A DNA stretch of 44,833 nucleotides from Kocuria rhizophila (GCF_003667225.1 NZ_RCOM01000011.1:1-44833); one strand, 5' to 3'; counted from the stretch's first letter, positions 26,617 to 38,362 are shown. The notes: generated from the sequence alone by a model not told the origin. Numbers and translations: made by a program.

Positions 26617-27363
26617 ATGGATTTGTGCAGGCTTCTTTTGGTGGACGACCATCCGCTCATGCGGGACGCCCTCGCGAACCTCTTCCGCGCCGAGCCGGGG
26701 TTCGAGGTCGTGGGGGAGGCCTCCGAGGACGCCGAGGCGGTCGCGGAGAGTCTGCGGCTGTCCCCCGACGTGGTGCTCATGGACATCCGCATGCCCGGGA
26801 TGGACGGGATCGAGGCCACACGCCAGATCGTGGCGCAGTGCCCGGACACCCGGGTGCTGGCACTGACCACGTTCTCCACCCTCGAGTACGTGGTTCCGGC
26901 CTTGCGCGCGGGCGCTTCCGGCTACCTGGTCAAGGACGCCCGGCACGACGACATCGTCTCGGCCGTGACCCTGATCCGCGACGACGAGCTGGCCCTGTCC
27001 CCGTCCGTGGCGAACTCCCTGGCCAACAACGTGCTGGGCGACGTCCCCGTGCCCTCCGTGCGGCGGGGACGCGGCCGTGGGGCCCTGACCCAGGCGGCGA
27101 TGTCCCCGCCGCCGGGCCCGCACCCCGGGGCGCCCAAACTCACCCCGCGTGAACAGGAGACGCTGGAGTGGATCGCCAAGGGGCTCAACAACGCGGAGAT
27201 CGCGGAGCGGATGACCGTGTCCCACGGCAGCGTGAAGTCCTACGTGTCCCACCTGTGCGAGAAGCTCGCCGTGCGGGACCGGGTGCAGGTGCTGATCTCC
27301 GGCATCCAGTGGGGGCTCGTGCACCCCGAGCTGGACGCGGACTCCACCCCGGGGCCGCGCTGA
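26617..27363 (+). CDS. Response regulator, NarL/FixJ family
   Basis: A 248-residue DNA-binding regulator. The receiver domain (1-125) has the acidic pair Asp 10/Asp 11 in VDDHP, phosphoacceptor Asp 56 in VLMDIRMPGMDG, a Thr-type switch residue (ALTTFS) and Lys in GYLVKDA. A flexible Pro/Gly/Arg linker (about 143-172) leads to a LuxR-type helix-turn-helix: LTPREQETLEWIAKGLNNAE, then SHGSVKSYVSHLCEKLAVRDR. ATG 26617 is chosen because TATGAT lies six bases upstream; the 100-codon open extension runs across the divergent promoter and is rejected. It is divergent from the kinase it presumably pairs with. Confidence 0.92.
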   Translation: MDLCRLLLVDDHPLMRDALANLFRAEPGFEVVGEASEDAEAVAESLRLSPDVVLMDIRMPGMDGIEATRQIVAQCPDTRVLALTTFSTLEYVVPALRAGASGYLVKDARHDDIVSAVTLIRDDELALSPSVANSLANNVLGDVPVPSVRRGRGRGALTQAAMSPPPGPHPGAPKLTPREQETLEWIAKGLNNAEIAERMTVSHGSVKSYVSHLCEKLAVRDRVQVLISGIQWGLVHPELDADSTPGPR

Positions 27364-27711
27364 CTCACAGACCGTGCCCAGCTTCGGTCCACAAGTCTGG
27401 CCGATTGGCCATGGTGGTTCGGGGTCCTCGTACGGCAGAGTGGTTCGTGGACATCGGATGAGATGTCCACGCGCTCCGGTAGGGCGAACGGTTGTACGGC
27501 GTTCGCATCCCCGACGGAGCGGACCGCTGGGTTCGCAGCGGGGGTCCTCGTGTCTCCTGTGTGACCGAACGAGTTCCGTGAGGCCTGGATCACCTCGCGT
27601 GCAGCTCCGAGGGTCCCCGTTGCGTCAGCGGTCCAGGGCAGACACGAGCCTGGCCCCGGCGTCCTCCGACCAGGGGGCGTCGGGGTTCTTCTGTGTCCGC
27701 GTCCTGCCGGT
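27364..27711 (+). other. Non-coding, hairpin-rich gap between the response regulator and gntR
   Basis: 348 bases with no convincing gene. It contains TGGCC-GATT-GGCCA (27398-27411), a perfect 10-bp inverted repeat at 27446-27471, GCGAACG/CGTTCGC (27484-27506), CCGCTG/CAGCGG near 27533-27550, and an 8-bp stem near 27654-27685 that could end gntR. GC content is visibly lower than in the genes. A small RNA or decayed gene is possible. Confidence 0.5.
27446..27471 (+). terminator. Hairpin downstream of the response regulator
   Basis: CGTGGACATC (27446-27455) pairs perfectly with 27462-27471 around a 6-base loop, 82 bases after the stop. No T-run; an operator or RNA element is also possible. Confidence 0.45.
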
Positions 27712-28455
27712 TCAGCGCTCGTCGGCCGGCGGGCGGCCCGCCGTGCAGGCCGCATCCGGCGCGTGGCCGTAGAACCACATGATGTGCTCGCGCAGCAGCC
27801 GTGCAGCACGCTCCCCGTCCCGGGCTCGCGTGGCCCGGTGGATCTCCCGGTGCTGCTCCTGCAAACGCGCTCGAATGCTCGGCCAGTCGGAGGTGGCCGC
27901 CACGGTCTCCTGGACGTAGCCGATCGTGGCCTCCCGCAGTGACGCCATGATCGTCTCGAGCACCACGTTGCCGCCCAGCGAGGCGAGGTGCAGGTGGAAC
28001 TGGGCGTCCAGGGCATGGAACTCCTCGTCCCCCACCTCGGGATCCTCCATGCGCTCCAGCATCTGCTCGGCCTCCGCGAGGACCCGGTCCCGTTCCCCGG
28101 TCTCCGACGACGCCGCGTCCAGGCTGGACTGCGTCTCCAGCAGGATGCGGGTGCTCACCACGTCTGCCACCGGCAGGGAGCGGGTGGCGATGTGCATCCG
28201 CAGCGCCCAGCCCAGGGCCGCCGAGGGATCCGAGATGACAGTGGCGCCGGACTGCGGACCCGATCCGGTGGCGGTGCGCACCAGCCCCATGGCGGCGAGG
28301 ATTCGCACGGCCTCCCGCACCGACGCCCGCGAGATGCCGAAGTCCTCGGCCAGGGCGCGCTCGGCGGGCAGCTTGTCGCCCACGCGCAGACCTCCCGAGC
28401 GCAGCTGCTGCTCAAGCCAGTCCAGCACCACCGTGTAGGCGGGTGCAGTGCTCAT
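27712..28455 (-). CDS. GntR/FadR-subfamily regulator of lactate genes (LldR-like)
   Basis: A 247-residue repressor-type protein. The N-terminal winged helix-turn-helix has GDKLPAERALAEDFGISRAS followed by VREAVRILAAMGLV, the standard GntR pattern. The C-terminal FCD domain supplies the metal or ligand site residues: Asp and His in ALDAQFHLHLASLGGN, a His in REIHRA and a His in LLREHIMWF. It lies directly downstream of the lactate permease on the same strand, and two LldR-type palindromes sit in the permease/lutA divergent promoter, so it very probably represses these genes until lactate is bound. GGGAGG precedes ATG 28455 by seven bases. Confidence 0.88.
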   Translation of the reverse strand: MSTAPAYTVVLDWLEQQLRSGGLRVGDKLPAERALAEDFGISRASVREAVRILAAMGLVRTATGSGPQSGATVISDPSAALGWALRMHIATRSLPVADVVSTRILLETQSSLDAASSETGERDRVLAEAEQMLERMEDPEVGDEEFHALDAQFHLHLASLGGNVVLETIMASLREATIGYVQETVAATSDWPSIRARLQEQHREIHRATRARDGERAARLLREHIMWFYGHAPDAACTAGRPPADER

Positions 28456-28483
28456 GGTTCCTCCCCGGATCCTGACGTGCGAT

Positions 28484-28514
28484 GGCCCGCCACCGCGAGC
28501 TGCGGTGGCGGGCC
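28484..28514 (-). terminator. Hairpin terminator after the lactate permease gene
   Basis: A 13-bp perfect stem (GGCCCGCCACCGC, 28484-28496, with 28502-28514) and a 5-base loop between the permease stop and gntR. It may lower but not abolish gntR readthrough. Confidence 0.8.
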
Positions 28515-28540
28515 GAGACCGTTCACTGTACTCGGCCGTC

Positions 28541-30211
28541 TCAGGCCACCGGCAGCATCCACGCGAGGACGTTGGACTGCAGGAACACCAGGCAGCACAG
28601 CGCGAGCAGCATGCCCAGGGACCACGGGAGCACGGAGCGGAAGATCTGCGACTCCTTGCCCTGCATCCCCACGGCCGAGGACGCGATGGCCAGGGACTGG
28701 GGCGAGATCATCTTGCCCACCACGCCGCCGGACGTGTTCGCCGCGGTCATCAGGTACGGGTCCAGCCCGGAGCCCAGGGCCGCGGTCTTCTGCAGGTTGG
28801 CGAACAGCGCGTTGGCGGACGTGTCCGATCCGGTCACGGCCGTGCCCACCCAGCCCAGCACGGGGGAGAAGAACGCAAACGCCGCGCCGAGGCCGGCCAC
28901 GAACGTGCCGATCGCCAGGGTCTGACCGGAGAAGTTCATCACGTAGGCCAGGGCCAGGACCGACATGATGGTCAGGGCGGAGAAGCGCATCTTCCAGAAG
29001 CAGCGGCCAATCTCCGCCAGGGCGTCGCCGATGTTCAGGCGGAACGTGCCGTGGTGGTTGAACACGGCGTAGACCACAGCCACCACCAGGCCGGTGAACA
29101 GCAGCAGCGTTCCGGGGCTCGAGAGCCACTGGAACGTGTAGACGGTGCCGGAGATGGGGTCCCCCTGGGCGTTGACCAGGTGGCCGTGCAGGCCGGGCCA
29201 GGGGATCTTCACGTCAGTGGAGGCCAGGGCCTTGGGGATGCTGACCCCCGCGGTCCACAGCTTGGCGATCCCGAAGACCACCACCACGAGCACGTAGGGC
29301 AGCACGGCCATCCACACGCGTGCCGGCGTGAGCACCGCCGCGTTCTCGGGGCGGGTGACGCCCAGGTCCGCGCGCACCTCCTCCGCGCCCTTGGGCCGCC
29401 AGAAGCGCATGAGGACCACGATGGCCGCGAGGCCCACCAGCGAGGCCACCACGTCCGTGAGCTCGTAGGAGAAGTGGGTGGCGCACCACCACTGGGCCAC
29501 GGCGAAGCTGCCGCCCACCACCAGCGCGGCGGGCCAGGCCTGCTTGAGGCCCCGGGCGCCGTCGACGATCATCAGCAGGAAGAACGGAACCACGAACGCG
29601 AAGAACGGGGCCTGGTGTCCCACGACCGCGCCGATGTGCGCGGGGTCCAGGTCCGTCAGGGTGCCGGCCGTGGTGATGGGGATGGCGATGGCGCCGAAGG
29701 CCACGGGGGCGGTGTTGGCGATCAGGACCAGGGTGGCCGTCTTGAGGGGCTTGAGACCCAGGGCCAGGATCATGGTGGCGGTGATGGCCACGGGGGCACC
29801 GAATCCGGCGAGGGCCTCCAGCAGCCCGCCGAAGCAGAAGGCGATCAGCATGGCCTGGATGCGCAGGTCGCCGCCGCCGATGGTGTCGAAGATGGTGCGC
29901 AGGTCCTCGAAGCGTCCGGACAGCACGGTCACCTGGTAGAACCACAGGGCCATGACCACGATCCACACGATGGGGAACAGGCCGTAGACGGCGCCCTGGG
30001 TGGCCGTCAGCGCGGCGAGGTGGGCCGGCATGCCGAAGCCGAAGACCGCCACGAGCAGGGCCACGGCGAGCGAGGTCAGACCCGCCACGTAGGCGCTCGC
30101 CTTGAAGGCGAGCAGCATCACGAAGAAGGTCAGCAGGGGCAGGCAGCCGACCAGGGCTGACCAGCCCACGCTGCCCGCCACGGCATCGGTGGCGGCGGTG
30201 AATGTGTTCAC
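28541..30211 (-). CDS. lctP: L-lactate permease, LctP family
   Basis: A 556-residue integral membrane protein with at least a dozen hydrophobic helices and the LctP-family layout. Recognisable parts are VGCLPLLTFFVMLLAFKASA near the start, FGGLLEALAGFGAPVAIT, NTAPVAFGAIAIPITTAG, and the C-terminal MNFSGQTLAIG, SPVLGWVGTAVTGSDTSANA and ANTSGGVVGKMISPQSLAIA. It would import lactate (and perhaps glycolate) with protons. The GTG start at 30211 is preceded by TTGGAG. It is transcribed away from lutABC, and its predicted promoter (-10 TACGCT at 30345-30350) starts inside the second GntR operator. Confidence 0.92.
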   Translation of the reverse strand: MNTFTAATDAVAGSVGWSALVGCLPLLTFFVMLLAFKASAYVAGLTSLAVALLVAVFGFGMPAHLAALTATQGAVYGLFPIVWIVVMALWFYQVTVLSGRFEDLRTIFDTIGGGDLRIQAMLIAFCFGGLLEALAGFGAPVAITATMILALGLKPLKTATLVLIANTAPVAFGAIAIPITTAGTLTDLDPAHIGAVVGHQAPFFAFVVPFFLLMIVDGARGLKQAWPAALVVGGSFAVAQWWCATHFSYELTDVVASLVGLAAIVVLMRFWRPKGAEEVRADLGVTRPENAAVLTPARVWMAVLPYVLVVVVFGIAKLWTAGVSIPKALASTDVKIPWPGLHGHLVNAQGDPISGTVYTFQWLSSPGTLLLFTGLVVAVVYAVFNHHGTFRLNIGDALAEIGRCFWKMRFSALTIMSVLALAYVMNFSGQTLAIGTFVAGLGAAFAFFSPVLGWVGTAVTGSDTSANALFANLQKTAALGSGLDPYLMTAANTSGGVVGKMISPQSLAIASSAVGMQGKESQIFRSVLPWSLGMLLALCCLVFLQSNVLAWMLPVA

Positions 30212-30307
30212 GGGTTCTCCAAGGGGTGGGGCCGGATCGGAACCGTGGTTCCCGGATCGAGGGGGCGGTCCCGGCGGGGCGGTGTGCGCCGTGTCCGGGA
30301 CGGGTCG

Positions 30308-30313
30308 TACGAT
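30308..30313 (+). promoter_or_regulatory. -10 box TACGAT towards lutA
   Basis: Predicted start near 30320 falls inside the first operator, so bound repressor would block it. The leader to lutA would be about 220 bases. Confidence 0.4.
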
Positions 30314-30316
30314 AAG

Positions 30317-30341
30317 TGGTCAGACCATAGTGGTCCGACCA
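30317..30341. promoter_or_regulatory. Two tandem LldR/PdhR-type operators
   Basis: TGGTCAGACCA (30317-30327) and TGGTCCGACCA (30331-30341) are perfect palindromes about one central base, centres 14 bp apart. This is the TGGTC-N-GACCA motif known for FadR-family lactate and pyruvate regulators. The encoded GntR protein at 27712-28455 is the obvious ligand. Confidence 0.85.
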
Positions 30342-30344
30342 CAC

Positions 30345-30350
30345 AGCGTA
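30345..30350 (-). promoter_or_regulatory. -10 box TACGCT towards lctP
   Basis: Minus-strand TACGCT with TTCACC 17 bases upstream; predicted start near 30338 lies inside the second operator. Confidence 0.5.
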
Positions 30351-30537
30351 CATGATCCATGTCACACGGTGAAGGAGTCGCGCACCCGCGGGCGTGGGCC
30401 CCATGCGCCCCTCCGGCGAAGTGTCCCGGGGTGGGTTGCGCGTTGTTGTGACCGGACTCACGGGCGTAGCCTGGTCTGGCCACAGAGATGGACCGGGGCA
30501 CAGCATGACCGGCGCAGACGGTTGGGAGACCACACAC

Positions 30538-31380
30538 ATGAGAATCGCGCTCTTCGCCACGTGCATCGTGGACGCCATGTACCCCAAGGTGGCGCTGGCC
30601 ACCGTGCGGATCCTGGAGCGGCTGGGGCACGAGGTCGTGTTCCCCCAGGGGCAGGGCTGCTGCTCGCAGATGCACGTCAACAGCGGGTACTTCCAGGACG
30701 CCGTGCCGGTCATCCGCAACCACGTGCGCGCCTTCACCAGCGTGGACTACGACGTCGCCGTGGCACCGTCCGGATCGTGCGTGGCCTCCCTGGGCCACCA
30801 GCAGCCCATGGTCGCCCGCGAGTGCGGTGAGGACGCCCTGGCGGAGGACGCCGAGATGGTCGCCGGGAACACGTACGAGCTCTCCGAGCTGCTCGTGGAC
30901 GTGCTGGGTGTGACCGACGCCGCCGAGCAGCTGGGCTCCTACTTCCCGCACCCCGTGACGTACCACCCCTCGTGCCACGGCATGCGGCTGCTGGGTCTCG
31001 GGGACCGCCAGAAGGATCTCGTGCGCTCCGTGGCGGACATCGAGTTCCACGAGCTGCCGGACGCCGAGGAGTGCTGCGGCTTCGGCGGCACCTTCTCCTT
31101 CAAGAACCCGGACGTCTCCGGTGCCATGGCGGACGCCAAGCTCCACAACATCCGCGGCTCCGGCGCCTCCCTGTGCACCGGCGGGGACGCCTCCTGCCTG
31201 ATGCACCTGGGCGGAGCCGCCTCCAAGCGCAAGGTGGACATCCAGACCGTCCACTTCGCGGAGATCCTCGCGTCCACCCGGTCCAACCCGCTGCACGTGG
31301 AGGGCCCCGTGGAGCTGTCCATCCCCCAGCCCGGCCGTCGTTCGACGAGCGCGGCCACCACCGCAGGAGCAACTCGATGA
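30538..31380 (+). CDS. lutA: L-lactate oxidation complex subunit LutA
   Basis: A 280-residue (Fe-S)-binding protein with two CCG domains: GQGCCSQMHVNSG near residue 37 and EECCGFGGTFSFKNPD near 178, with HPSCHGMR in between. In B. subtilis LutA, LutB and LutC together oxidise L-lactate to pyruvate. The last 25 residues (PGRRSTSAATTAGATR) are a non-conserved tail. ATG 30538 is chosen because GGGAG lies about 10 bases upstream and the family begins MRIALF; earlier in-frame codons lie in the control region. Its stop overlaps the lutB start as ATGA. Confidence 0.93.
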   Translation: MRIALFATCIVDAMYPKVALATVRILERLGHEVVFPQGQGCCSQMHVNSGYFQDAVPVIRNHVRAFTSVDYDVAVAPSGSCVASLGHQQPMVARECGEDALAEDAEMVAGNTYELSELLVDVLGVTDAAEQLGSYFPHPVTYHPSCHGMRLLGLGDRQKDLVRSVADIEFHELPDAEECCGFGGTFSFKNPDVSGAMADAKLHNIRGSGASLCTGGDASCLMHLGGAASKRKVDIQTVHFAEILASTRSNPLHVEGPVELSIPQPGRRSTSAATTAGATR

Positions 31381-33362
31381 GCGTCACGTCCCTCGGCATG
31401 CCGTCCGTGCGCCCCGTGCACGGGCAGGGCAACCTGCACGCGCAGGTGGCGTTCCCCAAGGCCGCCAAGAAGGAGCTGCAGAACGAGCAGATGCGGGCCA
31501 ACATCCGGCACGCCACCCACACCATCCGCGCCAAGCGCGCCGGCGTGGTGGGGGAGGTTCCGGACTGGAGCGAGCTGCGCGACGCCGGCTCCGCCATCAA
31601 GGAGACCGTGATGGCGCGGCTGCCGGAGCTGCTCGAGCAGTTCGAGGCGAACGTGACGGCACGCGGCGGCGTCGTCCACTGGGCCCGGGACGCGGACGAG
31701 GCGAACGCCATCGTGACCCGCCTGGTCCAGGAGCAGGACACCACCGACGTCATCAAGGTGAAGTCCATGGCCACCCAGGAGATCGGGCTGGACGAGCACC
31801 TCTCCGAGCACGGGATCACCGCCACGGAGACGGACCTGGCCGAGCTCATCGTGCAGCTGGGGCGGGACAAGCCCTCGCACATCCTGGTGCCCGCGATCCA
31901 CAAGAACCGCGAGGAGATTCGCGAGATCTTCAGCCGCGAGATGCCCGGTGTCACGGACGAGCTCACGAGCGAGCCCCGAGTCCTCGCGGAGGCGGCCCGG
32001 CAGCACCTGCGGGAGAAGTTCCTGACCTCCAAGGTGGCCATCAGCGGTGCGAACTTCGGCATCGCGGACACCGGCACCCTGTCCGTGGTGGAGTCCGAGG
32101 GCAACGGCCGCATGTGCCTCACCCTCCCCGAGACGCTCATCACCGTGATGGGCATCGAGAAGCTGCTGCCCACCTACCAGGACCTCGAGGTGTTCTTCCA
32201 GCTCCTCCCGCGCTCCTCCACGGGGGAGCGCATGAACCCGTACACCTCCCTGTGGACGGGCGTGACCCCGGGGGACGGCCCCAAGAACTTCCACGTGGTG
32301 CTGCTGGACAACGGCCGCTCCGCCGTGCTCTCGGACCCCAAGGGGCGCTCCGCGCTGCACTGCATCCGCTGCTCCGCGTGCCTGAACGTGTGCCCGGTGT
32401 ACGAGCACGCGGGTGGCCACTCCTACGGCTCCACCTACCCCGGTCCCATCGGGGCGATCCTCTCGCCGCAGCTCACGGGCATCACGTCCGAGAAGAACGC
32501 CTCCCTGCCCTACGCGTCCTCGCTGTGCGGTGCGTGCTACCAGGTGTGTCCCGTGAAGATCAACATCCCGGACATCCTGGTGCACCTGCGGGACGAGGAC
32601 ATCCGCACCCAGCACGGTCAGCGCGTGGACCGGGCCGAACCGGCTCCCGCCACCGAGGACCCGGCCGTGGGTGGCGCCGATGACTGGCGCGAGGAGAAGT
32701 CCCTCACCGCGGACGAGGGCCAGGGCGGTCAGGACTCGGCCCCCTCCGAGGGATCCCTGTCCCAGCTGGGCTCGCGGGCGCGCCGCGCCGGGCGCCGGAT
32801 GCGCCGGGCCGTCCCCTCCCGAGGACTGCCCACGCAGATGGACGCCATGATGAAGGGCGCGTCCTTCGTGATGTCCTCCGGGCAGCGGATGTCCCTCGCC
32901 GAGCGCGGGCTGCCCATGGGGCGCCTGGTGGCGGGCCGCGACCACGCCATCGGCTGGCTCCCCGGCATGGTGGGCGGCTGGACCGACGAGCGGGACATCC
33001 CCGAACCGCCCAAGGAGTCCTTCCGCAACTGGTGGAAGAAGCACGAGGGGGAGACCGACGAGCGCCTCGCACGCGACGGTGTCCCGGCGGGGTCCGGCCT
33101 GCAGCGCAGCGGTGACGAACGCGCGGAGGACAGCGCGGCGGCGTCGGCCAGCCCGGGCGCTCCCGCGGCCGAGGACGCGGCCAAGGCCTCCCGTGTGGCG
33201 GAGACCGCCGCCGGGACGGGCGACGACGCCGCCACCCCGGGTGCCGGTCCCGATGCCGCAGCCGGGGGCCAGCGGGAGGCCACGGGCGATCCGCACGAGG
33301 ACAACATCGACGCCCCCAACGGCCACGCCGAGCGCGGGGACCAGAACGGAGAGCAGGCATGA
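31377..33362 (+). CDS. lutB: L-lactate oxidation complex subunit LutB, with long C-terminal extension
   Basis: A 661-residue iron-sulfur protein. The N-terminal domain (AKRAGVVGEVPDWSELRDAG near residue 55; VVHWARDADEANAIV) belongs to the LUD fold shared with LutC. Two ferredoxin-like motifs follow: CIRCSACLNVCPVYEH near residue 330 and CGACYQVCPVKINIPDIL near 385, expected to hold two [4Fe-4S] clusters. B. subtilis LutB is about 475 residues; here the protein continues with a basic stretch, a WLPGMVGGWTDERDIPEPP segment and then over 100 low-complexity residues rich in Ala, Gly, Asp and Glu. ATGA overlaps link it to both lutA and lutC. Two 12-base words lie inside. Confidence 0.93.
   Translation: MSVTSLGMPSVRPVHGQGNLHAQVAFPKAAKKELQNEQMRANIRHATHTIRAKRAGVVGEVPDWSELRDAGSAIKETVMARLPELLEQFEANVTARGGVVHWARDADEANAIVTRLVQEQDTTDVIKVKSMATQEIGLDEHLSEHGITATETDLAELIVQLGRDKPSHILVPAIHKNREEIREIFSREMPGVTDELTSEPRVLAEAARQHLREKFLTSKVAISGANFGIADTGTLSVVESEGNGRMCLTLPETLITVMGIEKLLPTYQDLEVFFQLLPRSSTGERMNPYTSLWTGVTPGDGPKNFHVVLLDNGRSAVLSDPKGRSALHCIRCSACLNVCPVYEHAGGHSYGSTYPGPIGAILSPQLTGITSEKNASLPYASSLCGACYQVCPVKINIPDILVHLRDEDIRTQHGQRVDRAEPAPATEDPAVGGADDWREEKSLTADEGQGGQDSAPSEGSLSQLGSRARRAGRRMRRAVPSRGLPTQMDAMMKGASFVMSSGQRMSLAERGLPMGRLVAGRDHAIGWLPGMVGGWTDERDIPEPPKESFRNWWKKHEGETDERLARDGVPAGSGLQRSGDERAEDSAAASASPGAPAAEDAAKASRVAETAAGTGDDAATPGAGPDAAAGGQREATGDPHEDNIDAPNGHAERGDQNGEQA
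31665..31676 (-). repeat. 12-base word in the conserved part of lutB
   Basis: GGCGGCGTCGTC on the plus strand, read as Gly-Gly-Val-Val before HWARD. Confidence 0.7.
33222..33233 (+). repeat. 12-base word in the C-terminal tail of lutB
   Basis: Exact GACGACGCCGCC, read as Asp-Asp-Ala-Ala in the low-complexity tail. Confidence 0.8.
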
Positions 33363-34003
33363 GCGCGGACGCCAAGACCGAGATCCTGGAGCGGCTGCAC
33401 GGTGCGCTCTCCGACCACCCGCAGGCGCCTGAGGTCCCCCGGGACTACCGGCACACCTCGGAGCTCTCGCGCGACGAGATCGTCGACATGCTTGAGGACC
33501 GGCTGCTGGACTACAAGGCCAATGTGTACCGGGAGACGGCTCAGACGGTGGCGCAGCGCATCGCCACGCAGCTGGGGGCGTCCGCCCGCTACGTGATCCC
33601 CGAGGGGCTGGACACCGCGCTGCTCCCCGAGGAGACTGCGGCGCGCCGCGCCATCGTGGACCCCAACGACGGTCGCAAGGCCTCCGCGCTGACCGTGCGG
33701 GACCTCAACCAGGTGGACGCCGTGGTGACCTCCTCCACGGTCTCGTGCGCGCAGACGGGCACCATCTTCCTGTCGGGGCGCCCGGACGAGGGGCGCCGCG
33801 CCATCACCCTGGTGCCGGACCACCACATCTGCATCGTGCCGCTGGACTCCGTGGTGGAGCTGATCCCCGAGGCCATGGCCCGGGTGGAACCCACCGCGCC
33901 CACCACCATGATCTCGGGCCCGTCCGCCACATCGGACATCGAGCTCGAGCGCGTGGAGGGTGTCCACGGGCCGCGCACGCTGGACGTCATCCTGCTGGGC
34001 TGA
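33359..34003 (+). CDS. lutC: L-lactate oxidation complex subunit LutC (LUD domain)
   Basis: A 214-residue LUD-domain protein, the third subunit of the lactate oxidation complex. The conserved core is VVTSSTVSCAQTGTIFLSG, RRAITLVPDHHICIVPL and PTAPTTMISGPSATSDIELERVEGVHGP, the last being the family's C-terminal signature. It carries no iron-sulfur motif, as expected. ATG 33359 overlaps the lutB stop (ATGA). The 271 bases after it, before the convergent thiF stop, hold an unusual AT-rich 22-bp hairpin with a T-run but no clear gene. Confidence 0.93.
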   Translation: MSADAKTEILERLHGALSDHPQAPEVPRDYRHTSELSRDEIVDMLEDRLLDYKANVYRETAQTVAQRIATQLGASARYVIPEGLDTALLPEETAARRAIVDPNDGRKASALTVRDLNQVDAVVTSSTVSCAQTGTIFLSGRPDEGRRAITLVPDHHICIVPLDSVVELIPEAMARVEPTAPTTMISGPSATSDIELERVEGVHGPRTLDVILLG

Positions 34004-34129
34004 GGGTCTGACCGGTCGACGGGCCCGCGCAGCGGCGCCCCGGGGACCCGCCCCGGGGTCCCGCCCTCGGTAACCCGCGCCGGGGATCGTCCACCCACGA
34101 GCTGATGCCCAGGTTCACCCCGAGGGATT

Positions 34130-34183
34130 AAGTGCAGATATTGCCATCTACCAGTCCGTAGATGGCAATATCTGCACTTTTTT
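34130..34183 (+). terminator. AT-rich 22-bp perfect inverted repeat with T-run after lutC
   Basis: 34130-34151 pairs without mismatch with 34158-34179 around a 6-base loop, followed by six T. The arm contains GTGCAGATATTGCCATCTAC and is only about 40% GC, unlike every other hairpin here. It works on paper as the lutABC terminator, but its composition suggests foreign origin. Confidence 0.8.
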
Positions 34184-34274
34184 CTGCGTGGAGGAGGGCG
34201 GTGCTGACGGTGCGCCAGGCGGGTGAGGTGCGGGAGGGGCTCGAGGCGCTCGCGGCGCGTGGCTCTTGCACTGC

Positions 34275-38129
<3,855 letters not shown>

Positions 38130-38134
38130 CTCTT

Positions 38135-38236
38135 CCTCCCTCCGGCGGCATGATCCGCGTCAGGTGACCGGTCGGCGGCTCACGCCCTCTCAGCCCGCTG
38201 CGGTGGTCCGTGCGGACGGGTGCGGGCTCCCGTGGA
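38135..38236 (-). promoter_or_regulatory. TPP (thiamine pyrophosphate) riboswitch of thiOSGF
   Basis: On the minus strand the conserved TPP-riboswitch pieces occur in order: GGGAGCCCGC, GCGGGCTGAGAGGGCG with the invariant CTGAGA (38188-38193), ACCTGACGCGGATCATGCC, and CCGGAGGGA. The element ends on the thiO ribosome site GGAGG (38135-38139), six bases from the ATG, which indicates control of translation initiation by sequestration. No separate terminator stem is visible. Confidence 0.92.
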
Positions 38237-38267
38237 ACTCGTCGGGCGGCACGATGCAGGGCGGCCG

Positions 38268-38279
38268 GACGACGCCGCC
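38268..38279 (+). repeat. 12-base word in the thiO/thiE intergenic region
   Basis: Exact GACGACGCCGCC directly abutting the minus-strand -10 box of the thi operon, so it spans the predicted transcription start. Confidence 0.8.
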
Positions 38280-38285
38280 AGTCTA
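38280..38285 (-). promoter_or_regulatory. -10 box TAGACT of the thiOSGF operon
   Basis: TAGACT on the minus strand; predicted start near 38273, about 37 bases before the riboswitch. Same hexamer as at clpB and the helicase. Confidence 0.55.
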
Positions 38286-38362
38286 GTCCTCCCCGTGGCC
38301 CCCGTCCCCGGGGAATTCGCGGGGAGCAGATCGCTCGCCGCGCGCCCTGTGCCGGTTCGTGC

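Larger units (their letters stand above)
30212..30537. other. Divergent lctP/lutA control region
   Basis: 326 bases without a gene. It contains the tandem operators and both promoters near 30308-30350. A further -10 candidate TAGCCT at 30467-30472 (TTGTTG at 30443-30448, 18-base spacer) would give lutA a shorter leader of about 60 bases. Confidence 0.6.

Noticed and set aside
27374-27772. A 132-codon plus-strand open frame in the gap before gntR
   Set aside because: No recognisable protein, no ribosome site, and overlaps the 3' end of gntR.
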